From contig CAVZTR010000010.1 of NCBI GenBank assembly GCA_963778225.1, positions 124,001-188,000 on the forward strand: 64,000 nt of DNA, in the 5' to 3' direction. Below, piece by piece: positions 16,895-25,052 of the stretch. Position 1 is the stretch's first letter; each line of letters starts with the position of its first letter. The notes under the pieces are model-generated. The model saw only the letters and a program-made list of their open reading frames with translations. It did not search any database and was not told the origin of the DNA. Source of the DNA: JAGVSR01 sp963778225. Lineage in GTDB: Bacteria; Pseudomonadota; Alphaproteobacteria; Rhizobiales; Hyphomicrobiaceae. The position numbers and the translations under genes were made by a program.

Positions 16895-18439
16895 ATGCCG
16901 AAGCTGGATGTGCTGACCAACGATCAGATGTCTCGCGCCGACCGCGCGGCAGTCGCCGCAGGCGTGGCTTCGCAAACGCTCATGGAAAATGCCGGTCGCG
17001 CCGTCGCCGAACAGGCGATGGCCATGGTCAAGCCGGGGTCGCGCGTGTCGGTCCTTTGTGGTCCCGGCAACAACGGCGGCGACGGTTTTGTGGCGGCCCG
17101 TCTTCTGAAACGCGCCAGCTATGACGTCCGCCTCCATCTCATCGGCGAGAAATCGACGCTGAAGGGCGACGCGGCCGACGCGGCCCGCCGCTGGGACGGC
17201 CCCGTTCGTGCCATGGATCCAGCTGCACTCCAAAGCATGCATCTCGTCATCGACGCCCTGTTCGGGGCCGGCCTCAGTCGTCCGCCCGACGGGGAGGCTG
17301 CTGCGATGATCGAAGCCGTCAACGCGAGTGGCCTTCCCGTGCTGGCCGTCGATGTCCCAAGCGGGCTCGACGGCACTACCGGCGAAGCCCACGGCGCAGT
17401 CGTTCACGCAACCCGCACAATCACGTTCTTCCGCAAGAAGCCCGCCCACCTGCTCCTCCCCGGACGCTCGCTTTGCGGAGAGGTCATCCTGGCCGACATT
17501 GGCATTCCCCCGTCCGTGCTCGCCGGCGATCTGGCCGTCACGACATTCGAGAATGCTCCCGCGCTGTGGACGGCGACCCTTCCTCATCCGCGCCTGGACG
17601 CCCACAAATATGCACGCGGTCACGCCCTTGTCGTTTCCGGGCCGGCGTTCCACTCTGGCGCCGCGCGTCTTGGCGCCCGCGGGGCACTGCGCGCTGGAGC
17701 GGGCCTCGTCACCGTCGCAAGCCCCCCGTCGGCCTTGCCGGAAAACGCAGCCCATCTGACGGCCATCATGATCGCGCCCTGCGAAAGCGCAGCCGCGCTG
17801 TCCCGGCTTCTGGAAGACAAACGCAAGAACACCATCCTCATCGGCCCCGGCGCCGGCATTGGGCTCGAAACAGCCGAGTGGACAGCAACAGCGCTGCGCT
17901 CGGGCGCCGCCGTCGTCCTCGACGCCGATGCGCTGACATCGTTCGCCGAGATCAAACGCGACGACGAAGACAGCGTCGGCTTCGGCTTCACGAGCGCACT
18001 CACATCCACCACTGCGCGCCCTGCCTCCCTGTTCGATATCATCCGGGAAAGCCCCGAGCGCCCGGTGGTGCTCACACCTCACGAAGGCGAGTTCGCGCGC
18101 CTTTTCCCCGAGTACTCCGGCTCGAAGCTCGAGCGCGCCCGCGCAGCCGCTCAACACGCCGGCGCGGTCGTCATCCTGAAAGGCGCCGATACCGTCATCG
18201 CATCTCCAGATGGCCGTGCCGCGATCAACGCCAACGCACCCCCGTGGCTCGCCACCGCCGGATCGGGCGATGTTCTTGCCGGCGTCGTAACGGGCCTGCT
18301 CGCCCAAGGCATGCCGGCTTTCGACGCGGCCTGCGCCGCCGTCTGGATGCATGGCGACGCAGCGCACCGCTTCGGCCGCGGATTGATAGCGGAGGATCTT
18401 CCCGATGCGTTGCCTCCGGTCCTGGCACAATTCACGTGA
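16895..18439 (+). CDS. nnr: Bifunctional NAD(P)H-hydrate epimerase / ADP-dependent NAD(P)H-hydrate dehydratase
   Basis: Repairs hydrated NADH and NADPH: the N-terminal half epimerises R/S-NAD(P)HX and the C-terminal half dehydrates the S form using ADP. 514 aa, the typical fused length. The epimerase half (about 1-215) has LMENAGRAVAEQAM and CGPGNNGGDGFVAARLL. The dehydratase half (about 225-510) has the ribokinase-like patterns HKYARGHALVVSG, IGPGAGIG, VLTPHEGEFARLFP and the terminal NAPPWLATAGSGDVLAGVV. An AGGAA site sits 5 bases before ATG 16895. It diverges from glnB; linkage to glnB is common in alphaproteobacteria. Confidence 0.93.
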   Translation: MPKLDVLTNDQMSRADRAAVAAGVASQTLMENAGRAVAEQAMAMVKPGSRVSVLCGPGNNGGDGFVAARLLKRASYDVRLHLIGEKSTLKGDAADAARRWDGPVRAMDPAALQSMHLVIDALFGAGLSRPPDGEAAAMIEAVNASGLPVLAVDVPSGLDGTTGEAHGAVVHATRTITFFRKKPAHLLLPGRSLCGEVILADIGIPPSVLAGDLAVTTFENAPALWTATLPHPRLDAHKYARGHALVVSGPAFHSGAARLGARGALRAGAGLVTVASPPSALPENAAHLTAIMIAPCESAAALSRLLEDKRKNTILIGPGAGIGLETAEWTATALRSGAAVVLDADALTSFAEIKRDDEDSVGFGFTSALTSTTARPASLFDIIRESPERPVVLTPHEGEFARLFPEYSGSKLERARAAAQHAGAVVILKGADTVIASPDGRAAINANAPPWLATAGSGDVLAGVVTGLLAQGMPAFDAACAAVWMHGDAAHRFGRGLIAEDLPDALPPVLAQFT

Positions 18440-18892
18440 TCAGATCGAGCCGGCCGCATCGAGAGCCGCGCGAGCCGCGTCCGGCGCCTGTGCCACGCCA
18501 TTGTAATCGCCCCTCAGAGCTTTCAACGCCTGCCGCTCTCGCTCGATTTCATGCGCGGTACGAAATCCTAGCCGCCGCAGCACCGGAACCGGCGGGCACC
18601 ACCCTTGCAGCGCATGCTGAAACAGGAACGCCGCAACCAGCGCCGGCAGGATGAGCCAGAATGGGTGGGCGAACACCCCCAGCAGCAGGCCCAGAAATGC
18701 GACCGTCGCTGCGTTAGCCTCTATCGCCCGCTCGATATCCCATTCGCCATCGAGTTCGGCCAGTCGCGGCGCGATCTGATCGTGCCGTCCAGCGAGATGA
18801 CGCACCCGCGACTCCATCTCCATTGTGATGCGGCGGTTGATTTCGTCCGCGGTATGCGCCGGAACGCGTTCGCGTGTCGTTGGTAGGGCCAT
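18440..18892 (-). CDS. Membrane protein with a DUF2892-like domain
   Basis: About 150 aa. The N-terminal 60 residues are polar and helical (ADEINRRITMEMESRV). Then two close hydrophobic helices with the DUF2892/YgaP-type pattern: a run ending LLLGVFAHPFWLILPALVAAF, then QGWCPPVPVLRRLGFRTA, where the C-P-pair follows the second helix as in DUF2892. A charged tail follows. In other proteins this domain often accompanies rhodanese domains. ATG 18892 is chosen for GAGG 8 bases upstream. It starts 10 bases after the stop of the Cys-rich protein gene, so the two are probably one operon, which suggests a membrane-side partner in metal or sulfur handling. Confidence 0.68.
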   Translation of the reverse strand: MALPTTRERVPAHTADEINRRITMEMESRVRHLAGRHDQIAPRLAELDGEWDIERAIEANAATVAFLGLLLGVFAHPFWLILPALVAAFLFQHALQGWCPPVPVLRRLGFRTAHEIERERQALKALRGDYNGVAQAPDAARAALDAAGSI

Positions 18893-18902
18893 TGTCTCAG
18901 CC

Positions 18903-19304
18903 TCAGTGTATGCTGCCCGACGCCTCACGGCAGGCCGCTTCGCAGCGTTTGCAGTTGTCGGCGCAGATGCGGCAGTGTTCGTGCATCTCCGCATGGGTCT
19001 CACACTCCTGTCCGCAGACACGGCAGGCCATTGCGCAAGCTTCCAGCGAAATGCGGATCACCCCCTCGTTCGAGCCCGTCCTGCGGCTTGCGATCTTTCC
19101 CGCGGCCTCGCAAATGTCGGCGCAATCAAGGTTGAGCCGAATGCACTGCGTGAGTTCGAGAACCTGCTCCTCACCTAGGCAAGCGTCTGCACACGCAATG
19201 CAGGACTGCGCACAATCGAAACACTCTTCGATGCAGCGGATGAGGGCCTCGTTGGTCGAGCCTTTGACGTGCGGATGGGTGCTGATCATCTCCTGAACAT
19301 GCAT
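18903..19304 (-). CDS. Four-helix-bundle Cys-rich copper-binding protein (DUF326, Csp3-like)
   Basis: 133 aa with 18 cysteines, nearly all spaced CxxC or CxxxC along helices (for example CIEECFDCAQSCIACADAC, CAMACRVCGQEC, CRICADNCKRCEAAC). This is the hallmark of the DUF326 family, whose characterised copper-storage proteins (Csp) hold many Cu(I) ions inside a four-helix bundle. There is no signal peptide, so it would be the cytosolic Csp3 type. Ribosome binding site GGAG lies about 8 bases before ATG 19304. It leads a probable two-gene operon with the membrane protein ending at 18440. No copper regulator is in sight. Confidence 0.85.
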   Translation of the reverse strand: MHVQEMISTHPHVKGSTNEALIRCIEECFDCAQSCIACADACLGEEQVLELTQCIRLNLDCADICEAAGKIASRRTGSNEGVIRISLEACAMACRVCGQECETHAEMHEHCRICADNCKRCEAACREASGSIH

Positions 19305-19334
19305 GGAACGTCTCCAGGTTAATACTGCGCCCTC

Positions 19335-19913
19335 TTAACCGGAAGCGACCCCCTGAGTTCCCCGACCCAACACCTGCCGCATCGCATCGTCTGATGCGAG
19401 AAACGCCACGACATCCGACGTCAATGTAGGACTTTCCGCCTTCACATCGGCTTCGATCATCAACCGGTTGACGTCGATGAACCGGCGCTCCGCCCGGTCA
19501 TAGAGCCCGCCTTTGAACAGGGCGATGGCCGCAGTTTGGCCGGCATAGGGGCCTGTCTCGATCACGAACCGCTGCTCCATGACGACGAGATGCGTTTGCC
19601 ATCCCACGAGCCGCGTTTCGATGCGGAAGGTTTGCCACAACCGCAATTCCCGCCGGTATCGAATTTGGATGCCGCTCGCGATGGGCGTCCAGCCGTGCCG
19701 CCAGGCCGCCCGCAACAGCCCGCTCCGCGCCAGGACATCGAGCCGGCCAAGATCCATGAGCGTAAGATAACGGCCGTTGTTCATGTGCAGCGACGGATCC
19801 AGATCGTGCGGCCACACACGAAATGTCAGTCGCGAGACCCCCTGCCCAGGATCGAGCGGACGACCGAAGAAAGCGGCAACGAGGCACCGCAACAACCGCA
19901 GCCAAAGGTTCAT
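19335..19913 (-). CDS. THEM6-like thioesterase-fold protein
   Basis: 192 aa. An N-terminal hydrophobic segment (WLRLLRCLVAAFFG) is followed by a hot-dog fold of the 4HBT_2 type. The string RVWPHDLDPSLHMNNGRYL corresponds to the acyl-CoA thioesterase active-site region (D..H.NN..Y), and IQIRYRRELRLWQTFRIETR follows. The length, the N-terminal hydrophobic anchor and the WP-LD motif resemble THEM6-type proteins. Substrate unknown, presumably an acyl-CoA or acyl-ACP. ATG 19913 is preferred to GTG 19955 because it begins the hydrophobic anchor and has GGAGA upstream. Confidence 0.78.
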   Translation of the reverse strand: MNLWLRLLRCLVAAFFGRPLDPGQGVSRLTFRVWPHDLDPSLHMNNGRYLTLMDLGRLDVLARSGLLRAAWRHGWTPIASGIQIRYRRELRLWQTFRIETRLVGWQTHLVVMEQRFVIETGPYAGQTAAIALFKGGLYDRAERRFIDVNRLMIEADVKAESPTLTSDVVAFLASDDAMRQVLGRGTQGVASG

Positions 19914-20080
19914 GAATACGTCGTCTCCGTATCTGCTGGGCGCATCGAGATGCACCGTCCCCCCGTCATAGCCATATTCGCGACTTAGGTTCCCTGGCAG
20001 TATTGACCCGGACGGCGGAGTCGCTCAAACCGGTGTCGTATTCGGCAACGAGATCGATCAGCAACTTGAAAGGATCCGGC

Positions 20081-21892
20081 GTGCCGGACGACCTCGGCAA
20101 AGGTTGGAACACGGTGGGTGCCTGGATCCGTGGTGCAGTCATGGCCACGGCGCTCGGCTTTTGCTCGCAGGCGTTGGCTCAATCAGCGGCAAGTCCTGCG
20201 TCGAGCCTTGCGGATACGGCGGCCGGTCACCTCGCTCGCGGTCAGACGAACGAGGCGATCAACGCCTATTCGGCGGCGCTGGGCGACAACACGCTCACCA
20301 ACGATCGCCGCGCCACCCTGCTCAACGATCGCGGTGTCGCCTATGCGCGCGCCGGTCAGGTCAAACTTGCCGTCGAAGACTTCAACGCGGCCGCCGGCCT
20401 CTTCCCCGAATATGCAGCCATCTACAACAACCGCGGCAACCTGCTCGTCTCCCTTGGCCTCTTGAAGGAGGCCCTGAAGGATCTCGATCGCGCCATCCTG
20501 TTGGCGCCGGGGTACACGTCCGCCTTCAACAATCGCGCCGGTCTTTACGTGCGCCTCGGCCAGCAGGGCGATGCCATCGCCGATTACACCCGCGCCGTGC
20601 AGTTGAGCCCGCAGATGCCGGCACCGCTCGCCGGCCGCGGCCAAGTCTACCTCGCTATGCTGCGCCCGCATTCGGCTGCGCGCGATTTCACCCGTGCACT
20701 CATGGCCGACAGCCGCTTCGTCCAGGGTTATCTCGATCGCGCCTCGGCAAAACTGATGATCGCCAACTACCAGGAGGCAATCGAGGATGTCTCACGCGCC
20801 GCCGCCTTCGACGTCAGCAATCCCGAAATCTACGTTCTGCGCGGTGAGGCCTATCTGGCCCTGCGCGACCTTCCCGCTGCCCTGAAAGACTTCACGCAAG
20901 CGATCACCCTCGATCCCAAGAACGTCGGGGCGTATCTCGGACGCGGCCTGACGCAGGCGCGCGCCAGTGCGTTCGATGAAGCCTTTGCAGATCTCAATCG
21001 CGCAATCGAACTCGATCCGCGCTCGGCGCGCGCGTTTGCGTACCGGGCGTTCGTCTACAAGCAGACGGGACAGGTCGGTGTCGGTCAGAAGGACATCGAA
21101 ACCGCGCTGAAACTTGATCCGAAGAGCGGCGACGTTGTGTGGGCAAAAGCCGAGATCGAAGAGGCGCAGGGCCTGCTTGATCAGGCCATCGCGGATGCAA
21201 AACTCGCGCGCGCGTGGCGCCCTGGCTCGAAGGATGCGATCGAACTTCTCCAGCGCATCGATACGGCAGCGGGCAGTGACCGCATTGACGTCGCCAAGGC
21301 CGGCGAGATCGACGGCTGGCGGGTCATTCGCAATGGCACGCAGTTCGAAGCGATCAACGACGCGCTCCCGCGTGTGGCTGTACCGATCGAAATGTTCAGT
21401 GAAGGCCTCCCCAAGCTGAGCGGCTGGGATGTTCAGGCGGCTCCGCACGAGAACTTCGGCATCTTGAAGTTCGCCGCCGGCCAACTGCAGACCAATCGCG
21501 GCGCTGATGAAATAGAGATGGCCGCATTGATCGATATTCCCGGCCAGCGCGTGGTGACGATCGTGCCCAACAAGCGATCGGGGACTGACGGCAGCAAATC
21601 CACCTCATGGTCGTTCGAAGACAGGCGCATCACGGTCGCGTCCGTTGATGGGTTGACGGAAGAGTTTCCTCTTGATGCACCGGCGAATGTCGGTGCCCTG
21701 GCGGCCGGGGCCGCGATCGGGGCCGCGGGAACCCGCCGCCTGTCGTCCGGCGCTCCGACGGGCACGGCATGGGCACCGTGGAATGATCCCATCGGCATGC
21801 CTCGCGTGAACGCCCCCTCGTCATCCAAGCCGATCCGCACAGTGCAGAAGAAGAAGAAACCGAAGAACATTTTCGAACTGCTCTTCAACTAG
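20081..21892 (+). CDS. Exported TPR-repeat protein
   Basis: About 603 aa with an N-terminal signal-like segment (core AVMATALGFCSQALA). About ten tetratricopeptide repeats cover roughly residues 45-400, with regular motifs such as AIYNNRGNLLVSLGLLKEAL, AAFDVSNPEIYVLRGEAYLA and VGAYLGRGLTQARASAFDEA. The non-TPR C-terminal third has WSFEDRRITVASVDG, a hydrophobic Gly/Ala run (NVGALAAGAAIGAAG) and ends KKKKPKNIFELLFN. A scaffold role in the periplasm is likely; the partner is unknown. GTG 20081 is preferred over the TTG at 20003 because AAAGGA lies 7 bases upstream. Confidence 0.72.
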   Translation: MPDDLGKGWNTVGAWIRGAVMATALGFCSQALAQSAASPASSLADTAAGHLARGQTNEAINAYSAALGDNTLTNDRRATLLNDRGVAYARAGQVKLAVEDFNAAAGLFPEYAAIYNNRGNLLVSLGLLKEALKDLDRAILLAPGYTSAFNNRAGLYVRLGQQGDAIADYTRAVQLSPQMPAPLAGRGQVYLAMLRPHSAARDFTRALMADSRFVQGYLDRASAKLMIANYQEAIEDVSRAAAFDVSNPEIYVLRGEAYLALRDLPAALKDFTQAITLDPKNVGAYLGRGLTQARASAFDEAFADLNRAIELDPRSARAFAYRAFVYKQTGQVGVGQKDIETALKLDPKSGDVVWAKAEIEEAQGLLDQAIADAKLARAWRPGSKDAIELLQRIDTAAGSDRIDVAKAGEIDGWRVIRNGTQFEAINDALPRVAVPIEMFSEGLPKLSGWDVQAAPHENFGILKFAAGQLQTNRGADEIEMAALIDIPGQRVVTIVPNKRSGTDGSKSTSWSFEDRRITVASVDGLTEEFPLDAPANVGALAAGAAIGAAGTRRLSSGAPTGTAWAPWNDPIGMPRVNAPSSSKPIRTVQKKKKPKNIFELLFN

Positions 21893-21996
21893 CGCATTGA
21901 GTGTGAGGCTTCGGCTGATCCGCGGGGCATGGATAGTCGTTGACTTGGTACGTTGCTGGCTTGCTCGCCACCGTGTCCAACTTCACCGGGAAGTGT

Positions 21997-23442
21997 ATGT
22001 CCGCCAAACCCATCATTGTCTGGTTCCGCAACGATTTGCGGCTCGCCGACCATCGCGCCTTATCGGCGGCCGTCGCCACCGGTGCAGCGGTCGTGCCGGT
22101 CTACATTCATGACCTGAAGGCCGCTGGCCACTGGGCGCCGGGCAGTGCCTCGCTCTGGTGGTTGCATCATTCTCTCTCCGCGCTTGCAGCCTCGCTTTCT
22201 GATATTGGCGCGCCCCTTGTGCTCCGCAGCGGCGACACGGAACACGAACTGGCATCGATCGCCGCCGAAACCGGCGCCACCGCGCTCTACTTCTCGCGCG
22301 CCTACGAACCCTGGGCCCGTGCTCAGGAAGAGCGCGTAAGGGCTCGTTTCACCACCAGCACCGGCGTCGCCGTCAAACGCTTTGCCAGTGCGATGTTGCG
22401 CGAACCCGAAGACGTGCGCACCAAAACCGGCGACCCCTTCAAGGTCTACACGCCGTTCTGGCGCGCGCTCACCGCACTCGGCGCGCCGTCCGCTCCCCTT
22501 CCTGCCCCAAAGACGATCACCGGCCTCAGCAAAAAAATCACCAGCGACAAACTCGCAGACTGGAAGCTGCTTCCCACAAAGCCGGATTGGGCTGGCGGAA
22601 TGCGTGAGACCTGGCAACCCGGCGAGCAGGGGGCTCACGCCCGCCTCGACACGTTTCTGAAAAGCGCTCTTGGTGGGTATTCGGATCGCCGCAATCTTCC
22701 AGCTGTCGAAGGCACCTCCCGTCTCTCGCCGCACCTGCACTTTGGAGAGCTCTCGCCGCACATCTGCTGGCACCGTGCGATTGCCGCGCAGGAAAAAGCC
22801 GGATGCGGCGACGCTGCTCTCGAGACGTTCCTCAAGGAACTCGTGTGGCGCGAGTTCTCCTATCACCTGCTCTTCCATTGGCCGACCTTGCCCGAGCAGC
22901 CTTTCAGAGCGGAATTCGCAGGATTCCCTTGGGACGAAGACGCGGCCAAACTCAAAGCCTGGCAACGCGGCCAAACCGGCTATCCGATCGTCGACGCCGG
23001 TATGCGCCAACTCTGGCATACAGGCTGGATGCACAACCGCGTGCGCATGATCGTGGCGTCCTTCTTGATCAAGCACCTCCTCATTCCGTGGCAGGCCGGA
23101 GAAGCCTGGTTCTGGGATACGCTCGTGGATGCCGATCTGGCGTCGAATGCAGCCAGTTGGCAGTGGGTTGCGGGCTCCGGCGCCGATGCAGCGCCCTACT
23201 TCCGCATATTCAACCCCATCACGCAGGGTGAAAAATTCGATGCCGAGGCGGCCTACGTTCGCCATTGGGTTCCCGAAATCGCCAAGCTGCCCGACGACGT
23301 CATTCACGCGCCATGGACGGCTTCCGCCGCCGTTCTGGCGAAAGCCGGCGTCGTTCTCGGAAAATCCTATCCATTGCCCATCGTCGACCACGCCGCCGCC
23401 CGCCAGCGCGCGCTCGACGGCTACGCCGCTATGCGCGCCTGA
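21997..23442 (+). CDS. phrB: Deoxyribodipyrimidine photolyase
   Basis: Light-driven repair of cyclobutane pyrimidine dimers. 481 aa, typical of class I CPD photolyases. The N-terminal antenna-binding alpha/beta domain opens PIIVWFRNDLRLADHRAL. The FAD-binding helical domain carries WREFSYHLLFHWP, then PIVDAGMRQLWHTGWMHNRV (with GWMHNR contacting FAD), LADADLASNAASWQW-like residues (here VDADLASNAASWQW) and a C-terminal FRIFNPITQGEKFD. ATG 21997 with GGGAAG upstream fits the family start. Class I photolyase is favoured over cryptochrome because the dimer-binding Trp and Asn pattern is present. Confidence 0.93.
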   Translation: MSAKPIIVWFRNDLRLADHRALSAAVATGAAVVPVYIHDLKAAGHWAPGSASLWWLHHSLSALAASLSDIGAPLVLRSGDTEHELASIAAETGATALYFSRAYEPWARAQEERVRARFTTSTGVAVKRFASAMLREPEDVRTKTGDPFKVYTPFWRALTALGAPSAPLPAPKTITGLSKKITSDKLADWKLLPTKPDWAGGMRETWQPGEQGAHARLDTFLKSALGGYSDRRNLPAVEGTSRLSPHLHFGELSPHICWHRAIAAQEKAGCGDAALETFLKELVWREFSYHLLFHWPTLPEQPFRAEFAGFPWDEDAAKLKAWQRGQTGYPIVDAGMRQLWHTGWMHNRVRMIVASFLIKHLLIPWQAGEAWFWDTLVDADLASNAASWQWVAGSGADAAPYFRIFNPITQGEKFDAEAAYVRHWVPEIAKLPDDVIHAPWTASAAVLAKAGVVLGKSYPLPIVDHAAARQRALDGYAAMRA

Positions 23443-23616
23443 TCGATCCCCTAGATCCAAGACCCTTGGTAATGATCCGTATCTCTTTTGTGCTGGAACC
23501 GGCGCTAGCGGCGGCAGCAAGTAAGGTTATGCTAACCACGCCCGTCTCATAGTCGGCTATCTGTGCCGCACCCTGGGCGGTCGATGTTGTCGTGCATTTC
23601 CGGGGAGGAGTTCCGC

Positions 23617-24048
23617 GTGCGTAATCGCTTTTTTGTCACGGTGGTCATGGCCGCCGCTGTAGCCATGTTGTCGTCGCTGCCGGCGTTGGCCGACGTTCGA
23701 GTTCGCGTTGATAAAAGCTCTCAGACGATGACCGTCGCCGTCGATGGCTGGGTCCAGTATCAGTGGCCCGTATCCACCGCCAAGGGCGGCTACTACACAC
23801 CGACCGGCAGCTGGCGGCCCTTTCGCCTCGAGCCCAACTGGTACTCGCGCAAGTACGACAATGCGCCGATGCCCAATTCCATCTTCTTCACCGGCGGCTA
23901 TGCGATCCATGGCACCGTTCACGTCAGCCAGCTGGGACGCCCCGCTTCGCGCGGTTGCATTCGGCTCCACCCGGCGCACGCGCGCGAGTTATTCGCCCTT
24001 GTCCGCCAGTACGGCATGAAGAACACGCGCATTGCGATCACCAACTGA
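23617..24048 (+). CDS. L,D-transpeptidase (YkuD domain), small
   Basis: 143 aa exported enzyme: signal peptide (VTVVMAAAVAMLSSLPALA) and one YkuD domain. Conserved IHGT and SRGCIRL are present, with catalytic Cys114 and the His in GYAIHGT. In the family this Cys forms an acyl-enzyme with the tetrapeptide stem and makes 3-3 cross-links or attaches proteins to peptidoglycan. GTG 23617 is selected because GGAGGAG lies 7 bases before it and the signal peptide follows directly. It is followed after 89 bases by a second, longer YkuD gene with the same WYS-x-x-YDNAPMP segment, apparently a tandem duplicate. Confidence 0.9.
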   Translation: MRNRFFVTVVMAAAVAMLSSLPALADVRVRVDKSSQTMTVAVDGWVQYQWPVSTAKGGYYTPTGSWRPFRLEPNWYSRKYDNAPMPNSIFFTGGYAIHGTVHVSQLGRPASRGCIRLHPAHARELFALVRQYGMKNTRIAITN

Positions 24049-24137
24049 CAATCACCCCGCGCCCGGCCTCCGGTCTTGCGCGGGGTATCCAATTCGACAC
24101 CGGTCTTTTAAGTTTTGCGTAGCTGGAGCCGATTCTC

Positions 24138-24989
24138 ATGCGCCGCCTTTCCCGTCTTGCTGTCCTTGGCTGGATCGCCTTGATCCCGCTGTCTGTGGCT
24201 GCGGAACCAGCGCCGGAAATTGAGATCGCGCCTCCTGCTATCCAAGAACCGTCGGCAGAAACCTCAGCCGCGTCTGGTGACACAGCGGCCGGCAGTGTTT
24301 CGACCACCGGAACGGCGACGTCGTCCGATGCCGCGCCATCGGTGAAGTCGACAAGCGAAACCGAAAAAACCGCCGTTGCCGCGCCGCCCCCGCCTCCGCC
24401 CGAACCCACCCTGCTGATCAATATCAACCTGACGACACAACGCATGGTCGTCACGGAAAGCGGGAAGCAGAAATATACCTGGGCGGTCTCATCGGGTGCC
24501 TATGGCTATCCAACACCGACCGGCACCTTCAAGCCGTCGTGGATGTCAAAGATGTGGTACTCCAAACAGTACGACAACGCGCCGATGCCCCACTCGATTT
24601 TCTTCAAGGGCGGCGCCGCGATCCACGCCACGAGTTCGATCCACCTGCTCGGCACTCCGGCGTCGCATGGCTGCGTGCGCCTGTCGCCGTCGAATGCCGC
24701 CAAGCTCTACGCGATGGTTTCCCGCCACGGCAAGGATCGCACGCAGATCTCTGTTCACGGCCGTCCAAAGTATACCGCACCGCAGATCGCCCGCGCGCGA
24801 TCTGGAAGCGCCCCGCGCATGCGTTACGCCTATAGCCCGTACAGCTATGGCAATTACGGGTATGCCCAGCCCAGATACGTCTATCCCGGCGACGCGCCGC
24901 CCCGATATTTCGTGCAGTCGAACAAACAGCGCGCCGCTGCCTTGAGGAAACGCCGTGCGGCCGTACGCCAGTACTACTCGGCCTATTGA
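24138..24989 (+). CDS. L,D-transpeptidase (YkuD domain), with low-complexity arms
   Basis: 283 aa: signal peptide (to about residue 22), a Ser/Thr/Ala/Pro-rich linker ending in a run of prolines (about 23-90), a YkuD domain (about 92-205) and a basic, Tyr-rich C-terminal tail (RYAYSPYSYGNYGYAQPRY). The active site is GAAIHAT and ASHGCVRLS with Cys179. The linker would let the domain reach the wall, and the basic tail could bind polyanions. It shares the WYSKQYDNAPMPHSIFF block with the preceding gene, so the pair is probably a duplication, but the arms differ. Confidence 0.9.
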   Translation: MRRLSRLAVLGWIALIPLSVAAEPAPEIEIAPPAIQEPSAETSAASGDTAAGSVSTTGTATSSDAAPSVKSTSETEKTAVAAPPPPPPEPTLLININLTTQRMVVTESGKQKYTWAVSSGAYGYPTPTGTFKPSWMSKMWYSKQYDNAPMPHSIFFKGGAAIHATSSIHLLGTPASHGCVRLSPSNAAKLYAMVSRHGKDRTQISVHGRPKYTAPQIARARSGSAPRMRYAYSPYSYGNYGYAQPRYVYPGDAPPRYFVQSNKQRAAALRKRRAAVRQYYSAY

Positions 24990-25052
24990 TGTGTATGCGA
25001 TCGCCGAAAGCAGCGGACAGATCGCCCGCCGCTGTTCATCGCGTCGCCCGTT

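Noticed and set aside
16667..18430. Open frame of 587 codons opposite the NAD(P)HX repair gene
   Set aside because: Antisense shadow; Gly/Arg/Cys-rich with no recognisable motif, while the plus strand encodes a complete bifunctional enzyme.
22060..23520. Open frame of 486 codons opposite the photolyase
   Set aside because: Shadow frame over a conserved gene, no start signal and no protein-like segments.
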